Assembly (NCBI GenBank): GCA_028583605.1
Contig: CM053327.1
Coordinates: 38,380,626-38,444,625 of the forward strand
Length of the DNA: 64,000 nt
Direction of reading: 5' to 3'
Source of the DNA: Dastarcus helophoroides
Taxonomy: Eukaryota > Arthropoda > Insecta > Coleoptera > Bothrideridae
In this document: positions 1 to 11,589 of the stretch, in pieces
How the letters are laid out: the number at the start of each line of letters is the position of its first letter
Position numbering within the stretch: position 1 is the stretch's first letter
The notes under the pieces: model-generated
The model's input: only the letters and a program-made list of their open reading frames with translations
Databases searched by the model: none
What the model was told of the DNA's origin: nothing
Translations under genes and position numbers: made by a program

Positions 1-310
1 CCAGAAAACAGAGAAGAGTCTAGAGAAGATTCTAGAAAAGAGTCAATAGATAAGTTTAGAGAAAAGTTCAAAGAAGAAAGATTTTCGAGAAGATTCTAGA
101 GAAGAGTCTAGAGAAGTGTCTAGAGATGAATTTAGAGAAGAGTCTAGGAAAGAAAGAGCCTAGAGAACTAATAGTCTTAAGAAGAATCTAGAAAAGAGTC
201 TATATAAGATTCTAGAGATGATTCTAGAGAAGAGCCTAAAGAAGGAAGAGCCTAGAAAAGGAAAAGTCTAAGGAAGAGTCTAGAGAAGAGAAGGGAAGAG
301 AAGAGTCATG
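1..310. repeat. GA-rich 12-bp minisatellite, block 1
   Basis: Degenerate tandem repeat of about 12 bp with consensus GAAGAGTCTAGA, purine-rich on the plus strand. The same family recurs at 5280-7135 and 55040-59042, and in the opposite orientation at 60055-63370. The open frames it produces are by-products of the repeat. Confidence 0.9.
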
Positions 311-602
311 AGACTTTTATTATCGCAAATCGACTTATTAAAGCCTCTGCTTCCAAGTGATTAATTGGAGTAAAAATTTAATAAAAAAATTAAACAAATA
401 TTCTACTAAATTCTAAACTGTTTGAATATGAATCCAAAACATGTGTAATCTAAAATTATTAAGATAATTTGTAATGATTGCGATTGTTAAAAACAATTAA
501 CTTTGATAAATCAGGAGTATTTATCCTCTTGAATTAACTACAAAACAAATAATTTCTTACGATATTTGTTACATAATGATATTTTATGCAAAACTACTTT
601 CA
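311..602. repeat. Spacer duplicated at 7140-7435
   Basis: Non-tandem segment starting at 'catgagacttttattatcgc' that links the GA minisatellite to the 28-bp satellite. A closely similar copy with small indels lies at about 7138-7435 with the same neighbours on both sides. It therefore marks one end of a large duplicated unit. No gene is visible. Confidence 0.85.
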
Positions 603-2222
603 CGATTCAGTCTTGTTACACTTCGTAATATAGTTAAATCATGTTATACTTCGTAACATAGTTCAATTATGTTACACCACTTCGTAACATGGTTCAATCA
701 TGTTACACTTCGTAACATAGTTAAATCACATTATACTTCGTAACATAGTTCATTCATGTTACATTTAGTAACAAAGTTCAATCATGTTACATTTCGTAGC
801 ATAGTTCAATCCTGTTATATTCCGTAACATAGTTAAATCACGTTATACTTCGTAACATAGTTCAATCATGTTACACCACTTCGTAACAGGGTTCAATCAT
901 GTTACACTTCGTAACAAAGTTAAATCATATTATACTTCGTAACATAGTTCATTCATGTTACATTTAATAACAAAGTTCAATCATGTTGCATTTTGTAACA
1001 TAGTTCAGTCCTGTCATATTCCGCAACATAGTTAAATCATGTTACAGTTCGTAACATAGTTCAATCATGTTCCACTTCAGTAACATAGTTAAAGCATGTT
1101 ACAGTTCGTAACACAGTTCAATTCATGTTACACTTTCGTAACATAGTTCAATCATGTTAGCCTTCGTACATAGTTCAATTATGTTATATTCCGTAACCTA
1201 GTTAAATCATGTTACAGTCCGTAACATAGTTCAATCATGTTCCACTAAGTAACATAGTTCAATCATGTTACACCTCGTAACATAGGTTCAATCACATTAC
1301 ACTCGGCAACATAGTTAAATCATGTTACAGTTCGTAACATAGTTAAATCATGTTACACTTCGTAACTATAGTTCAATCACGTTACACTTCGTAACATAGT
1401 TCAATCATGTTGCACTCGGTGACATAGTTAAATCATGTTATAGTTCCTAACATAGTTCAATCATCTTACACTTTGAAACATAGTTCAATAATGTTACATT
1501 TCGTAACATAGTTTAATCATGTTATATTCCGTAACATAGTTCAATCATGTTACACTTCGTAACATAGTTCAATCATGTTATATTCCGTAACATAGTTAAA
1601 TCATGTTACAGTTCGTAACATAGTTCAATCATGTTTTACTTTGTAACATAGTTAAATCATGATACACTTTGAAACATAGTTTAATCATGTTACACTTCGT
1701 AACATAGTTCAATCATGTTATATTCCGTACCATAGTTAAATCATGTTATAGTTCGTAACATAGTTTAATCATGTTCCACTTCGTAACATAGTTCAATCAT
1801 GTTACACTTCGTAACATAGTTCAATCATGTTACATTTCGTAGCATAGTTCAATCATGTTATATTCTGTAACATAGTTAAATCATGTTACAGTTCGTAACA
1901 TAGTTCAATCATGTTCCACTTTGTAACATATTTCAATCATGTTACACTTCGTAACATAGTTAAATCATGATGCAGTTCGTAACATAGTTCAATCATGTTA
2001 CACTTCGTAACATAGTTCAATTATGTTACACTTCGTAACATAGTTCATTCATGTTATATTCCGTAACATCGTTTAATCATGTTACACTTCGTAACATAAT
2101 TCAATCATGTTACACTTCGTAACATAGTTCAATCATGTTACACTTCGTAACATAGTCTAATCATGTCATACTTCGTAACACAGTTCAATCATGTTACACT
2201 TCGTACCATAGTTCAATCAAGT
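603..2222. repeat. 28-bp satellite with dyad core, block 1
   Basis: Tandem repeat with a 28-bp unit: ATGTTACACTTCGTAACAT followed by AGTTCAATC. The first 19 bases are a dyad, ATGTTAC-N5-GTAACAT. Variants differ mainly in the five-base spacer (ACTTC, AGTTC, ATTCC) and in AGTTCAATC versus AGTTAAATC. Further blocks are at 3612-4095 and 7435-8015. It lies just downstream of gene A exon 3 in the sense of that minus-strand gene, so probably in an intron. Confidence 0.92.
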
Positions 2223-2374
2223 TATCATAGCAGTGACGTCTCAGATAGTTTAATGCATTTTTACGATACCTTTGATAGCTCAAGATAGTAAACGTGCCAC
2301 TTTGTGATGCAATTTTTCGTTCCAACATTACAGGACAAATTTTGGGACATTGGCTAAAGGAATCGTGTACCTAC

Positions 2375-2574
2375 TGGGATAATTTTGCCGGTTCCTTGGT
2401 CCCGCAGTTCTTCACTTTTCTCCTTTTTCGTTTTCGCTTCCTCCTGTGATGTAAGGCGTTGAAGCCCGTCGATCTCTTATACACGACATGCTTGTGTCCC
2501 GGCATGACGATCTTGTCGTTACCTCGGGCCGGTTCAATATAAAACCTTCCATCTTCCGTATGCAACAAACCAGT
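2375..2574 (-). CDS. ADAMTS gene A, exon 3 (end of propeptide, cysteine switch)
   Basis: Continues the ADAMTS propeptide from exon 2 in phase 0. The acceptor reads TTGCAG, and the exon opens with residues TGLLHTEDGRFYIEP, a strong match to the family pattern of a Gly-rich turn followed by TEDG and a (Y/F)xxEP element. A very basic stretch (HHRRKRKRKRRKVK) leads to NCGT, which fits the cysteine switch that keeps ADAMTS zymogens latent. The basic run could be cut by furin-type proteases. The 3' end is inferred: the reading frame meets TAG at once, so the most plausible donor is the GTAGGT whose GT falls at 2374-2373, leaving the exon in phase 2. The catalytic domain must be encoded further left, outside the window. 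The family is secure. The exact end is not. Confidence 0.85.
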
Positions 2575-2626
2575 CTGCAACGATTTCGATTAGGACACAA
2601 AATTTATTACTCGACGATCTACTCAC

Positions 2627-2949
2627 CAGGCCGTTGCAGGCTGACAGCGCCACTCTCGACTTTGGCTGGTTTTTGACGTACCCTTCGAAATGACAGGCGG
2701 TAGATTTGTTGCTCGGCTTGTACACGGCGCGCCCGCGGCTGCCTCTCCTCTCGATGATAATGGCGGGGCCTAAAAAGCGCTTCGACGGGCTGAGAGATAG
2801 GATATGTCCTCGGTTATTTATGGTCAGATTGAAATGTACGCGCCCGTCGTCGTGATAGGACGTCAGATTGTCAGATAGATGCTCGCCCGTCGGCGATACC
2901 TTATAGGGAATTGTCTCGAAGGCCTGCGACGGGCCGTTGGATAACAATC
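2627..2949 (-). CDS. ADAMTS gene A, exon 2 (propeptide, Pep_M12B)
   Basis: This 323-nt exon has acceptor TTTCAG on its 5' side and donor GTGAGT after CTG. It enters in phase 1 and leaves in phase 0, so joined to exon 1 it reads through Asp-Gly-Leu-Leu without a stop. It encodes the Pep_M12B propeptide core of an ADAMTS zymogen: a start like FETIPYKVSPTGE, a beta-strand region (VHFNLTINNRGHILSLSPS), then HFEGYVKNQPKSRVALSAC and NGL, the conserved G-x-V...S-x-V-A-x-S-x-C-x-G-L block. Two of the three usual propeptide cysteines are here and the third is in exon 3. Three N-glycosylation sequons (NLT, NLT, NKS) fit a secreted protein. The intron to exon 3 is only 52 nt (2575-2626), whereas the intron before this exon is about 22.8 kb. 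Likely role: extracellular matrix protease precursor. Confidence 0.92.
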
Positions 2950-3029
2950 CTGAAATGAAGAAATCTTGTTAAGGAATCCTTCACGTATCTGGTTTGATCA
3001 ACTAATGGGATGGACGAACAAACTTACTT

Positions 3030-3620
3030 CGCGTTGTTATATTTATAATTAACTGTTACATGTCTAAATGCTACATGTTACATCCTGTAACATGTCATTA
3101 AATGATGTAGCGTGAGCTTTTTGATTAAATCTAAGTCAAGTATGGAAGAATTTAACAAATATTTGGAATGTAGACCGCAATGGACAAAATGAAAAATCCG
3201 CGGTTGAATCGGTTAAGAATTTCGGCATCTGAACACTTATGTCTTGCCTTTCAAGATGTCTTTTCTTGTTCGCTGATACGCGAACTAAAATCGTATTGTT
3301 CAATTTATAATTAATTGTTACGTATCTAAATGCTACACGTTACATCCTGTAACATGTTACATCCTGTAACATGTCAGTAAATGATGTATCGTGAGCTTTT
3401 TGATTAAGTCTAAGTCAAGTATGGAAGAATTTAAGAAATATTTGAAATGTAGACCGCGGTCGACAAAATGAAAAAATCCGCGGTTGAATCGATTAAGAAT
3501 TTCGGCGTCTGAACACTTATTTCTTGCCTTTCAAGATGTTTCTTCTTGTTCGCCGATACGCGAACTAAAATCGTATTGTTCAATTTAAAATTAACTGTTA
3601 CGTATCTAAATGCTACATGT
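3030..3620. repeat. Tandem duplication of a ~280-bp segment in gene A intron
   Basis: A segment starting near 'taattaactgttacatgtct' and passing through 'gtcaagtatggaagaattta' and 'ccgcggttgaatcg' occurs twice in a row (about 3044-3305 and 3306-3600). A more diverged third copy sits at about 4085-4310. The short unit TTACATCCTGTAACATG, itself a dyad, is repeated at the joins. No coding content is seen. Confidence 0.85.
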
Positions 3621-4095
3621 TACATCCTGTAACATAGTTCCATTATGTTACACTCGGCAACATAGTTAAATCATGTTACAGTTCGTAACATAGTTCAATC
3701 ATGTTACACTTCGTACCATAGTTCAATCATGTTATATTTCGTAACATAGTTAAATCATGTTACAGATCGTAACATAATTCAATCATGTTCCACTTCGTAA
3801 CATAGTTCAATCCTGTTATATTCCGTAATATAGTTCAATCATGTTACGTTAGTTTAATACTGTTCCACTTCGTAACATAGTTCAATCATGTTACACTTCC
3901 TAACATAGTTCAATCACGTTACACTTCGTAACATAGTTAAATCATGTTACAGTCCGCAACATAGTTCAATCATGTTACCCTTCGAAACATAGTTCAATCA
4001 CGTTACAGTTCGTAATATAGTTCAATCATGTTACACTTCGAAATATAGTTCAATCACGTTACACTTCGTTACATTCTGTAACATGTTACATCCTG
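3612..4095. repeat. 28-bp satellite, block 2
   Basis: Same 28-bp unit as at 603-2222, with the ATGTTAC-N5-GTAACAT dyad, between the second and third copies of the ~280-bp duplicated segment. It ends in TTACATCCTGTAACATG units. Confidence 0.9.
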
Positions 4096-4310
4096 TAACA
4101 TGTCACTAAATTAAATCCTGCAACATTTTGATTAACTTTATGATATCGAAATCAACTATAGAATGTGACAAACGTTTGAAGCGCAGTCTGTGCTCGACAA
4201 AAAGATGAATCCGTGGTTGAATCACTTAAGAATCTCGGCGTCCGAACGGTCGTGTCTTTTTGCGTCTTTCACGATATTTCTTCTTGGTCGATCGTGATCA
4301 CGTGCGAAAA

Positions 4311-4934
4311 TATTTGCACGCAACTCGATTTTATGGAACTGATGCAATAATTGCCACCAATGGCTAGGGTCATTTGGATAATGATGCGATTCTTGGAACG
4401 ATGAGGAAAAGGTGATGAAGAAATTCCACCATTGGAATGTCATGGAATTTTATGAATGAAATTCGATATTGTTAATATTTAAAAGCGCTTAAAATGCTCT
4501 TTTTTTTCGATAGTGTTCGGGCAGTGTTTATAATCCGATTAATAAATTTACAGCTGACTGTGAAAGGTGAGATTTAAATTCAAAGATTGGTGATAAATAT
4601 AGCGCTTAATAATAGGCTGGTGGAATAAATTAGTTTCAAAATGTAGACATATGACTCAGTGAGCAGTTTGAATTGTATATTGCAACTGAAAGAACCTGAA
4701 TCGTTTGACCGATGTCGAAACTTGAGTGGTGTAGAACTTTATATTAAGAATTATTTATATAAAATAATTACAAGACAGTAGTAGAGAATGCCCGAAAATT
4801 TATTTAACAAATCGAGACTAACTTGTAGGAGTAAGTTAATCTAAATCAGTCTAATTGTCAGCTATGATAAATAAGCTAGATAGCTTTTTATAGCACGTAT
4901 TCCAAAATTAATTTATAACAAAAGAGTGCTTTTG
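4311..4934. other. Unique AT-rich intronic stretch
   Basis: No repeat, splice-flanked exon or recognisable protein was seen. The longest open frame (minus strand, 4222-4443) shows no family resemblance. Confidence 0.6.
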
Positions 4935-5145
4935 CGTTGTGGTTACGATGTATTGTTACGATGTTATGATGTATTGTTACGATGTTACGATGTATTGTTA
5001 CGATATATTGTTACGATGTATTGTTACGATGTTACGATGTGATGTTACGATGTATTGTTACGATATATTGTTACGATGCATTGTTACGATGTTACGATGT
5101 ATTGTTACGATGTTACGATATATTGTTGCGATGTTACGATAAACA
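4935..5145. repeat. TTACGATGTATTG short tandem array, copy 1
   Basis: Short tandem array built from TTACGATG and TATTG in varying order. The whole array, with its downstream flank (about 5143-5280), is duplicated at 8016-8330. The Cys/Tyr-rich open frames across it are repeat artefacts. Confidence 0.9.
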
Positions 5146-5285
5146 CCATTGGTGACAATTTGATTTAAATCTTTAGTAAGTCTCTTAACTTCCCTAAAGA
5201 AGTTTTCCCTTCAAAAAACATAAATTCAAACGAGAATGTTCCTCCGTATGCAATAGTTGAAGTTGATGGGGGTTCGTATGGGAAT
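5146..5285. repeat. Flank of the TTACGATG array, duplicated at 8196-8330
   Basis: About 135 bp beginning 'acaccattggtgacaatttg' and ending 'gggggttcgtatg', repeated with a few substitutions at 8196-8330. Here it runs straight into the GA minisatellite. In the other copy it runs into unique DNA, so that junction marks the end of the duplicated unit. Confidence 0.85.
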
Positions 5286-7137
5286 GGAAGGGAAAAAAAG
5301 AGTTTGGAGAAGAGTCTAGAGAAGAGTCTATAGAAGGAAGAGTCTGGAGAAGGAACAATCCAAATAATAGTCTAGAGAAGAATATAGAGATGGTCTGGAG
5401 AAAAGTCAAGAGAAGGAAGAGTCTATAAAAAGAGGAATCTAAAGAAGATTCTAGAGAAGGGTCTAAAGAAGATTCTAGAGAAGAGACTAAATAAGAATCT
5501 AGAGAAGAGCCTAAAGAAGGAAGAGCCTAGAGAAGAAAGAGTCTAAAGAAGGGCCTAGAAAAGAGAAGGGAAAAAAAGAGGAAAGAAGACAAGGAAAGAA
5601 GAAAAGAGCCTAGAGAAGAGTTTAGAGAAGGGTCTGGAGAAGAGTCTAGAGAAGAGTTTAGAGAAGAGTCTAGAAAAGAGTCCAGAGACCAGAGAAGAGT
5701 CTAGAGAAAATTCCAGAGAAGAGTCAATAGATGAGTTTAGAAAAGAGTTTAAAGAAGAAAGATTTGCGAGAAAATTCTAGAGAAGAGTCTAGAGAAGTGT
5801 CTAGAAAAGAGTCCAGAAAACAGAGAGGAGTCTAAAGAAGATTCTAGAGAGATGAATTTAGAGAAGAGTCTGGGGAAGAAAGAGCCTAGAGAACTAATAG
5901 TTTTAAGAAGAGTCTAGAAAAGAGTCTATATAAGATTCTAGAGATGATTCTAGAGAAGGGCCTGAAGAAGGAAGAGCCTAGAAAAGTCTAAGGAAGAGTC
6001 TAGAGAAGAGAAGGGAAGAGAAGAAAAGAGAAGAGAAAAAAGGAGAAGAGAAGAGAAGGAAAGGGAAGGTAAAAACAGAGTTTGGAGAAGAGTCTAGAGA
6101 AGAGTCTAGAGAAAGAAGAGTCTGGAGAAGGAACAATCCAAATAATAGTCTACAGAAGAATATAGAGATGGTCTAGAGAAGAGTCAAGAGAAGGAAGAGT
6201 CTATAAAAGGAAGAATCTAAAGAAGATTCTAGAGAAGGGTCTAAAAAAGATTCTAGAGAAGACCCTAAAGAAGGAAGAGCCTAGAGTAGGAAGAGTCTGA
6301 AGAAGAGCCTAGAAAAGAGAAGGGAAGAAAAGAGGAAAGAAGAGAAGGAAAGAAGGAAAGAGCCTAGAGAAGAGTTTAGAGAAGGGTCTGAAGAAAAGTC
6401 TAGAGAAGAGTCTAGAAAAGAGTCCAGAGACCAGAGAAGAGTCTAGAGAAAATTCTAGAGAAGAGTCAATAGATGAGTTTAGAGAAGAGTTCGAAGACGA
6501 AAGATTTTCGAGAAGATTCTAGAGAAGAGTCTAGAGAAATGTCTAGAGATGAATTTAGAGAAGAGTCTAGGGAAGAAAGAACCTAGAGAACTAATAGTCT
6601 TAAGAAGAATCTAGAAAAAAGTCTAAGATTCTAGAGATGATTCTAGAGAAGAGCCTAAAGAAGGAAGAGCCTAGAAAAGGAAGAGTCTAAAGAAGAGCCT
6701 AGAAAAGAGAAGGGAAGAAAAGAGGAAAGGAGACAAGGAAAGAAGGAAAGAGTCTAGAGAAGAGTTTAGAGAAGGGTCTGGAGAAGAGTCTAGAGAAGAG
6801 TTTGGAGAAGAGTCTAGAGAAGAGTTTAGAGAAGAGCCTAGAAAAGAGTCCAGAGACCAGAGAAGAGTCTAGAGAAAATTCTAGAGGAGAGTCAATAGAT
6901 GAGTTTAGAGAAGAGTTCAAAGAAGAAAGATTTTCGAGAAGATTCTAGAGAAGTGTCTAGAGATGAATTTAGAGAAGAGTCTAGGGTAGAAAGAGCCTAG
7001 AGAACTAATAGTCTTAAGAAGAGTCTAGAAAAGAGTCTATATAAGATTCTAGAGATGATTCTAGAGAAGGGCCTAAAGAAGGAAGAGCCTAGAAAAGTCT
7101 AAGGAAGAGTCTAGAGAAGAGAAGGGAAGAGAAGAGT
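5286..7137. repeat. GA-rich 12-bp minisatellite, block 2
   Basis: About 1.85 kb of the GAAGAGTCTAGA family, with internal higher-order copies of roughly 500-800 bp. For example, the motif around 'ccagagaccagagaagagtc' recurs near 5680, 6425 and 6850. On the sense strand of gene A this is a CT-rich intronic tract. Confidence 0.92.
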
Positions 7138-7435
7138 CATGAGACTTTTATTATCGCAAATCGATTTATTAAAGCCTCTGCTTCCAAGTGATTAATGAGA
7201 GTAACGATTTAATAAAAAAATATTCTACTAAATTCTAAACTGTTTGAATATAAATCCAAAACATGTGTAGTCTAAAATTATGAAGATAATTTGTTATGAT
7301 TGCGATTGTTAAAAAACTTTTTAAGTTAGACAAATTAGGAGTATTTATCCTCTTGAATTAACTACATAACAAATAATTTTTTGTGATATTTGTTACATAA
7401 TGATATTTTATGCAGAACTACTTTCACGATTCAGT
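7138..7435. repeat. Second copy of the 311-602 spacer
   Basis: Matches 311-602 with small indels and again joins the GA minisatellite to the 28-bp satellite. This shows that the block order GA repeat / spacer / satellite was duplicated as a unit. Confidence 0.85.
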
Positions 7436-8015
7436 CTTGTTACACTTCGTAATATAGTTAAATCATGTTATACTTCGTAACATAGTTCAATCATGTTACA
7501 CTACTTCGTAACATGGTTCAATCATGTTACACTTCGTAACATAGTTAAATCATATTATAATTCGTAACATAGTTCATTCATGTTACATTTCGTAACATAG
7601 TTCAATCCTGTTATATTCCGTAACATAGTTAAATCATGTTATACTTCGTAACATAGTTCAATCATGTTACACCACTTCGTAACATGGTTCAATCATGTTA
7701 CATTTCGTAACATAGTTAAATCATATTATACTTCGTAACATAGTTCATTCATGTTACATTTAGTAACAAAGTTCAATCATGTTACATTTCGTAACATAGT
7801 TCAGTCCTGTTATATTTCGTAACACAGTTAAATCATGTTACAGTTCGTAACATAGTTCAATCATGTTCCACTTCGTAACATAGTTAAATCATGTTACAGT
7901 TCGTAACATAGTTCAATCATGTTCCACTTCGTAACATAGTTCAATCATGTTTTACTTCGTAACATAGTTAAATCATGATACAGTTCGTAACATAGTTCAG
8001 TCATGTTACACTATT
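7435..8015. repeat. 28-bp satellite, block 3
   Basis: Tandem 28-bp units as at 603-2222, ending where the second TTACGATG array starts. Confidence 0.9.
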
Positions 8016-8330
8016 CACTGTTACGATATATTGTTACGATGTATTGTTACGATGTCACGATGTATTGTTACGATGTTACGATGTATTGTTACGATATATT
8101 GTTACGATGCATTGTTACGATATTACGATGTATTGTTACGATGTTACGATATATTGTTACGATGTTACGATATATTCTTGCGATGTTACGATGTACACCA
8201 TTGGTTACAATTTGATTCAAATCTTTAGTAAGTCTCTTAACTTGTCTAAAGAAGTTTTCCCTTCAAAAAACATAAATTCAAACGAGAATGTTCCTTCGTA
8301 TGCAATAGTTGAAGTTGTTGGGGGTTCGTA
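8016..8330. repeat. TTACGATG array and flank, copy 2
   Basis: Array at 8016-8195 followed by the 135-bp flank, corresponding to 4935-5285. Overlapping open frames here are repeat artefacts. Confidence 0.9.
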
Positions 8331-9406
8331 TGCACATCACCCAATTAAAGCGAGGAAAGCGCGCTGCTAATAAAAGAAAAACGATTTCTTTAGAAGATCC
8401 GGTCCATAAATAACAACGCAAACACATTTCCTCCATCCTATTATTTGTCACACCTTTTGCATGCCGACGCAATATCAAATTTAATATCGGAAATGCGTCC
8501 TCTGAGGTGTACACTTAGTTTGATTAAATTCGCACCGTTGTTTAGGCGTTAATAACGTCGACAATTATAATTGGAAATATAGGGCGTAACGGTTAGTCGA
8601 TGAAAGCTTTTTTTTCGTCCTTTCTCTAATTAACTTAAAACTCCGTCGAAGCTTTTCCTTTGAAATTTTGTCAGTCGTTAAAAATGTAAAAACTTTTTAT
8701 TCCAATACCAAAGTGGTGGCGCAAGAAATTGTAAGTTATGGAACGAATAAGACATTATTTTACAAATAAGCGGCTTTATCGCGAATAAAAGCAAAACTTA
8801 ATTAAGGAACGTCGACTGCTAACAACTTCGAAATTGTTACTTCAATACTTATAAGTACAGTAATTATTAACAAAAACTTGAAGATGAAGTTGTTTATTAA
8901 AAGGCAAGATGAAAAACCTTCATTAAATGTTCAAGATAAGAATTTTATGGCGGCAACAAACGGCTGAGGGGAATACTAATTTAAATCTATCTGGGAGGTG
9001 AAATCGCCTTACGTCCACTGGATTTATATCGGCGTAAAGCAACAAAATTTCTACAAGTGTCATCGTCTTTATTTGGAAGTGTCTTCGCCTTCATTTGAAA
9101 GCGTCTTCGCCTCCATTTGAAAGCTAGAAATTCCCTGAAACAACAATGAATTTTTTCTGGCACGATGTTCCCTTCCCTACTGAAGACGACTATTACAAGG
9201 ATCCAAAAAATTCCCTTTCCATTTTATTGATACTTGTCGTGGCAAGACATTTTTTTTTGAAAAACTGACTATTTAAACAGCGACAAATTAATTTTTACAG
9301 ATTTATCTAATTTCAAGACGACTGTGTTGATGATCGAAAATAACCATGAAATCAAAGATTGTAAGCAATGTGTCCGTTTCTGTTTCAAAATATTCTGCCC
9401 TATTCA
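8331..9406. other. Unique intronic DNA
   Basis: AT-rich, non-repetitive stretch inside the long intron of gene A. I see no exon-like frame with splice sites and no RNA gene. A short three-fold repeat of 'gtcttcgcctccatttgaaag'-type text at 9064-9124 is the only local structure. Confidence 0.6.
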
Positions 9407-11435
9407 TGAAGCAGCAGTGGCGGCACTGTGGAACTGCAGCACCCCCAATTTCGCTTAAGGGTTTTTTCTCAACATTTTCCGAAGACTTTTTCTTAAACAA
9501 TTTTTTGAATAGATTTTAAATTTTCTCTGATTTCTTTTTATGGAAATGTCAAGTTTCTTTCACGAAGTTACTGGATTCTAAATTCTATTTTGAAAATTTC
9601 GACTTTTTTTTCGCGAAATTTCGACTTCATTCTCGAAATTTCGACTTTTTTCTCAAATTTCGATTTTTTCTCCAATCTTTGATCTTTTTCTCGAAACTTC
9701 GTTTTTTTTCTTAAACTTCGTTTTTTTTCTTAAACTTCGACTTTTTTCTGAAAATTTCGACTTTTTTTTCGTGAAATTTCGACTTTTTTCTCGAAATCTC
9801 GACTATTATTTCAAATTTCGATTTTCTTCTTAAAATATTTCAAAATTTCGACTTTTTTTCTCAAAATTTCGACTTTTCTGGAAATTTCGAATTTTTTCTG
9901 AAAATTTCGACTTTTTTTTCGCGAAATTTCGACTTCTTTCTCGAAATTTCGACTTTTTTCTCAAATTTCGATTTTTTCTCCAAATTTTGATCTTTTTCTC
10001 GAAACTTCGTTTTTTTCTTAAACTTCGACTTTTTTTTCAAAATTTCGACTTTTTTTTCGCGAAATTTCGACTTTTTTCTCGAAATCTCGACTATTATTTC
10101 AAATTTCGATTTTCCTTTCAAAATATTTCAAAATTTCGACTTTTTTTCGCAATATTTCGACTTTTTTCCTAAATTTCGATTTTTCTGAAAATTTCGACTT
10201 TTTTTTCGTGAAATTTCGACTTCTTTCTCGAAATTTCGACTTTTTTCTCAAATTTCGATTATTTCTCCAAATTTTGATATTTTTCTCGAAACTTCGTTTT
10301 TTTCTTAAACTTCGACTTTTTTCTCAAAATTTCGACTTTTTTTTCGCGAAATTTCGACTTTTTTCTCGAAATCTCGACTATTATTTCAAATTTCGATTTT
10401 CTTCTCAAAATATTTCAAAATTTTGACTTTTTTTCTCAAAATTTCGACTTTTCTGGAAATTTCGAATATTTTCTGAAAATTTCGACTTTTTTTTTCGCGA
10501 AATTTCGACTTCTTTCTCGAAATTTCGATTTTTTTCTCAAATTTCGAATTTTTCTCCAAATTTTGATCTTTTTCTCGAAACTTCGTTTTTTTCTTAAACT
10601 TCGACTTTTTTCTCAAAATTTCGACTTTTTTTTCGCGAAATTTCGACGTTTTTCTCGAAATTTCGACTATTATTTCAAATTTCGATTTTCTTCTCAAAAT
10701 ATTTTAAAATTTCGACTTTTTTGTCAAAATTTCGACTTTTTTCTCAAAATTTCGACTTTTCTGGAAATTTTGACTTTTTTCTGAAAATTTCGACTTTTTT
10801 TTCGCGAAATTTCGACTTCTTTCGCGAAATTTCGACTTTTCTCTCAAATTTCCATTTTTACTCCAAATTTTGATCTTTTTCTCGAAACTTCGTTTTTTTC
10901 TTAAACTTCGACTTTTTTCTCAAAATTTCGACTTTTTTTTCGCGAAATTTCGACTTTTTTCTCGAAATCTCGACTATTATTTCAAATTTCGATTTTCTTC
11001 TCAAAATATTTCAAAAATTCGACTTTTTTTCTCAAAATTTCGACTTTTTTCTTAAATTTCGACTTTTCTGGAAATTTTCAATTTTTTCTGAAAATTTCGA
11101 CGTTTTTTTTCGCGAAATTTCGACTTCTGTCTCGAAATTTCGACTTTTTTCTCAAATTTCGATTTGTTTCCCACAATATTTCTAAATTTCGACTTTTTTC
11201 TCGAAATTTTGACTTTTTTCTCCATTTCGATTTTTTCTCGAAATTTCGACAAGTTGTCCAGGAAATCTAAAATTTTCGAAAAAGTACCATACATTTTGAA
11301 AATGTCGAAATTTTTAATTGTAGTTTTAAAAAGTTAAAATTTTGAAGAAATCCCCATTTTGGATAAAATATAAAACGCTAAACATTGTCGCAGCACCCCC
11401 ATTAGTTTTGGCTATGAGCCGCCACTGTGAAGCAG
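9407..11435. mobile_element. Non-autonomous hAT transposon with 8-bp target-site duplication
   Basis: The element spans 9415-11427. It starts CAGTGGCGGC and ends with the exact reverse complement GCCGCCACTG; more distant similarity (GGGGGTGC / GCACCCCC) continues about 25-30 bp inside each end. The 8 bases before it (TGAAGCAG, 9407-9414) are repeated immediately after it (11428-11435). Short termini beginning CAG with an 8-bp duplication are the hallmark of the hAT superfamily. No transposase frame is present. Most of the interior is a tandem array (9590-11290), so it depended on an enzyme supplied elsewhere. Confidence 0.88.
9590..11290. repeat. AAATTTCGAC tandem array inside the hAT element
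   Basis: Short units around TTTCTCGAAATTTCGACTT (core palindrome TCGAAATTTCGA) are organised into about five higher-order units of roughly 290-310 bp. The landmark 'ctccaaattttgatcttttt' or a near variant recurs near 9671, 9979, 10266, 10553 and 10861. Phe/Leu-rich and Lys-rich open frames on the two strands are repeat artefacts. Confidence 0.9.
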
Positions 11436-11589
11436 AAGTATTTTCAGAGAGAAGTGGTTCCCCTAATGTTTTCTTGAGCACTTTGGGGAAAAAGTGCCAC
11501 GTTATCATTTGCACGTTTTGCTTTGTCTTGTGTATCAACATTTCGTACCTAAACGATGTTTTGATAACGAATGCTTCCACGTCCAGGGT

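Noticed and set aside
603..2222. CRISPR-like array of 28-bp units
   Set aside because: There are no unique spacers. The repeats are directly head-to-tail and the genome is plainly eukaryotic.
4939..8370. Cys/Tyr-rich small proteins on the plus strand
   Set aside because: They are read-through of the TTACGATG tandem arrays in several frames at once, with no signal peptide or splice context.
9303..11580. A host gene interrupted by the hAT element
   Set aside because: The open frames on each side of the insertion are not in the same frame when the element and one target copy are removed, and neither resembles a family with certainty.
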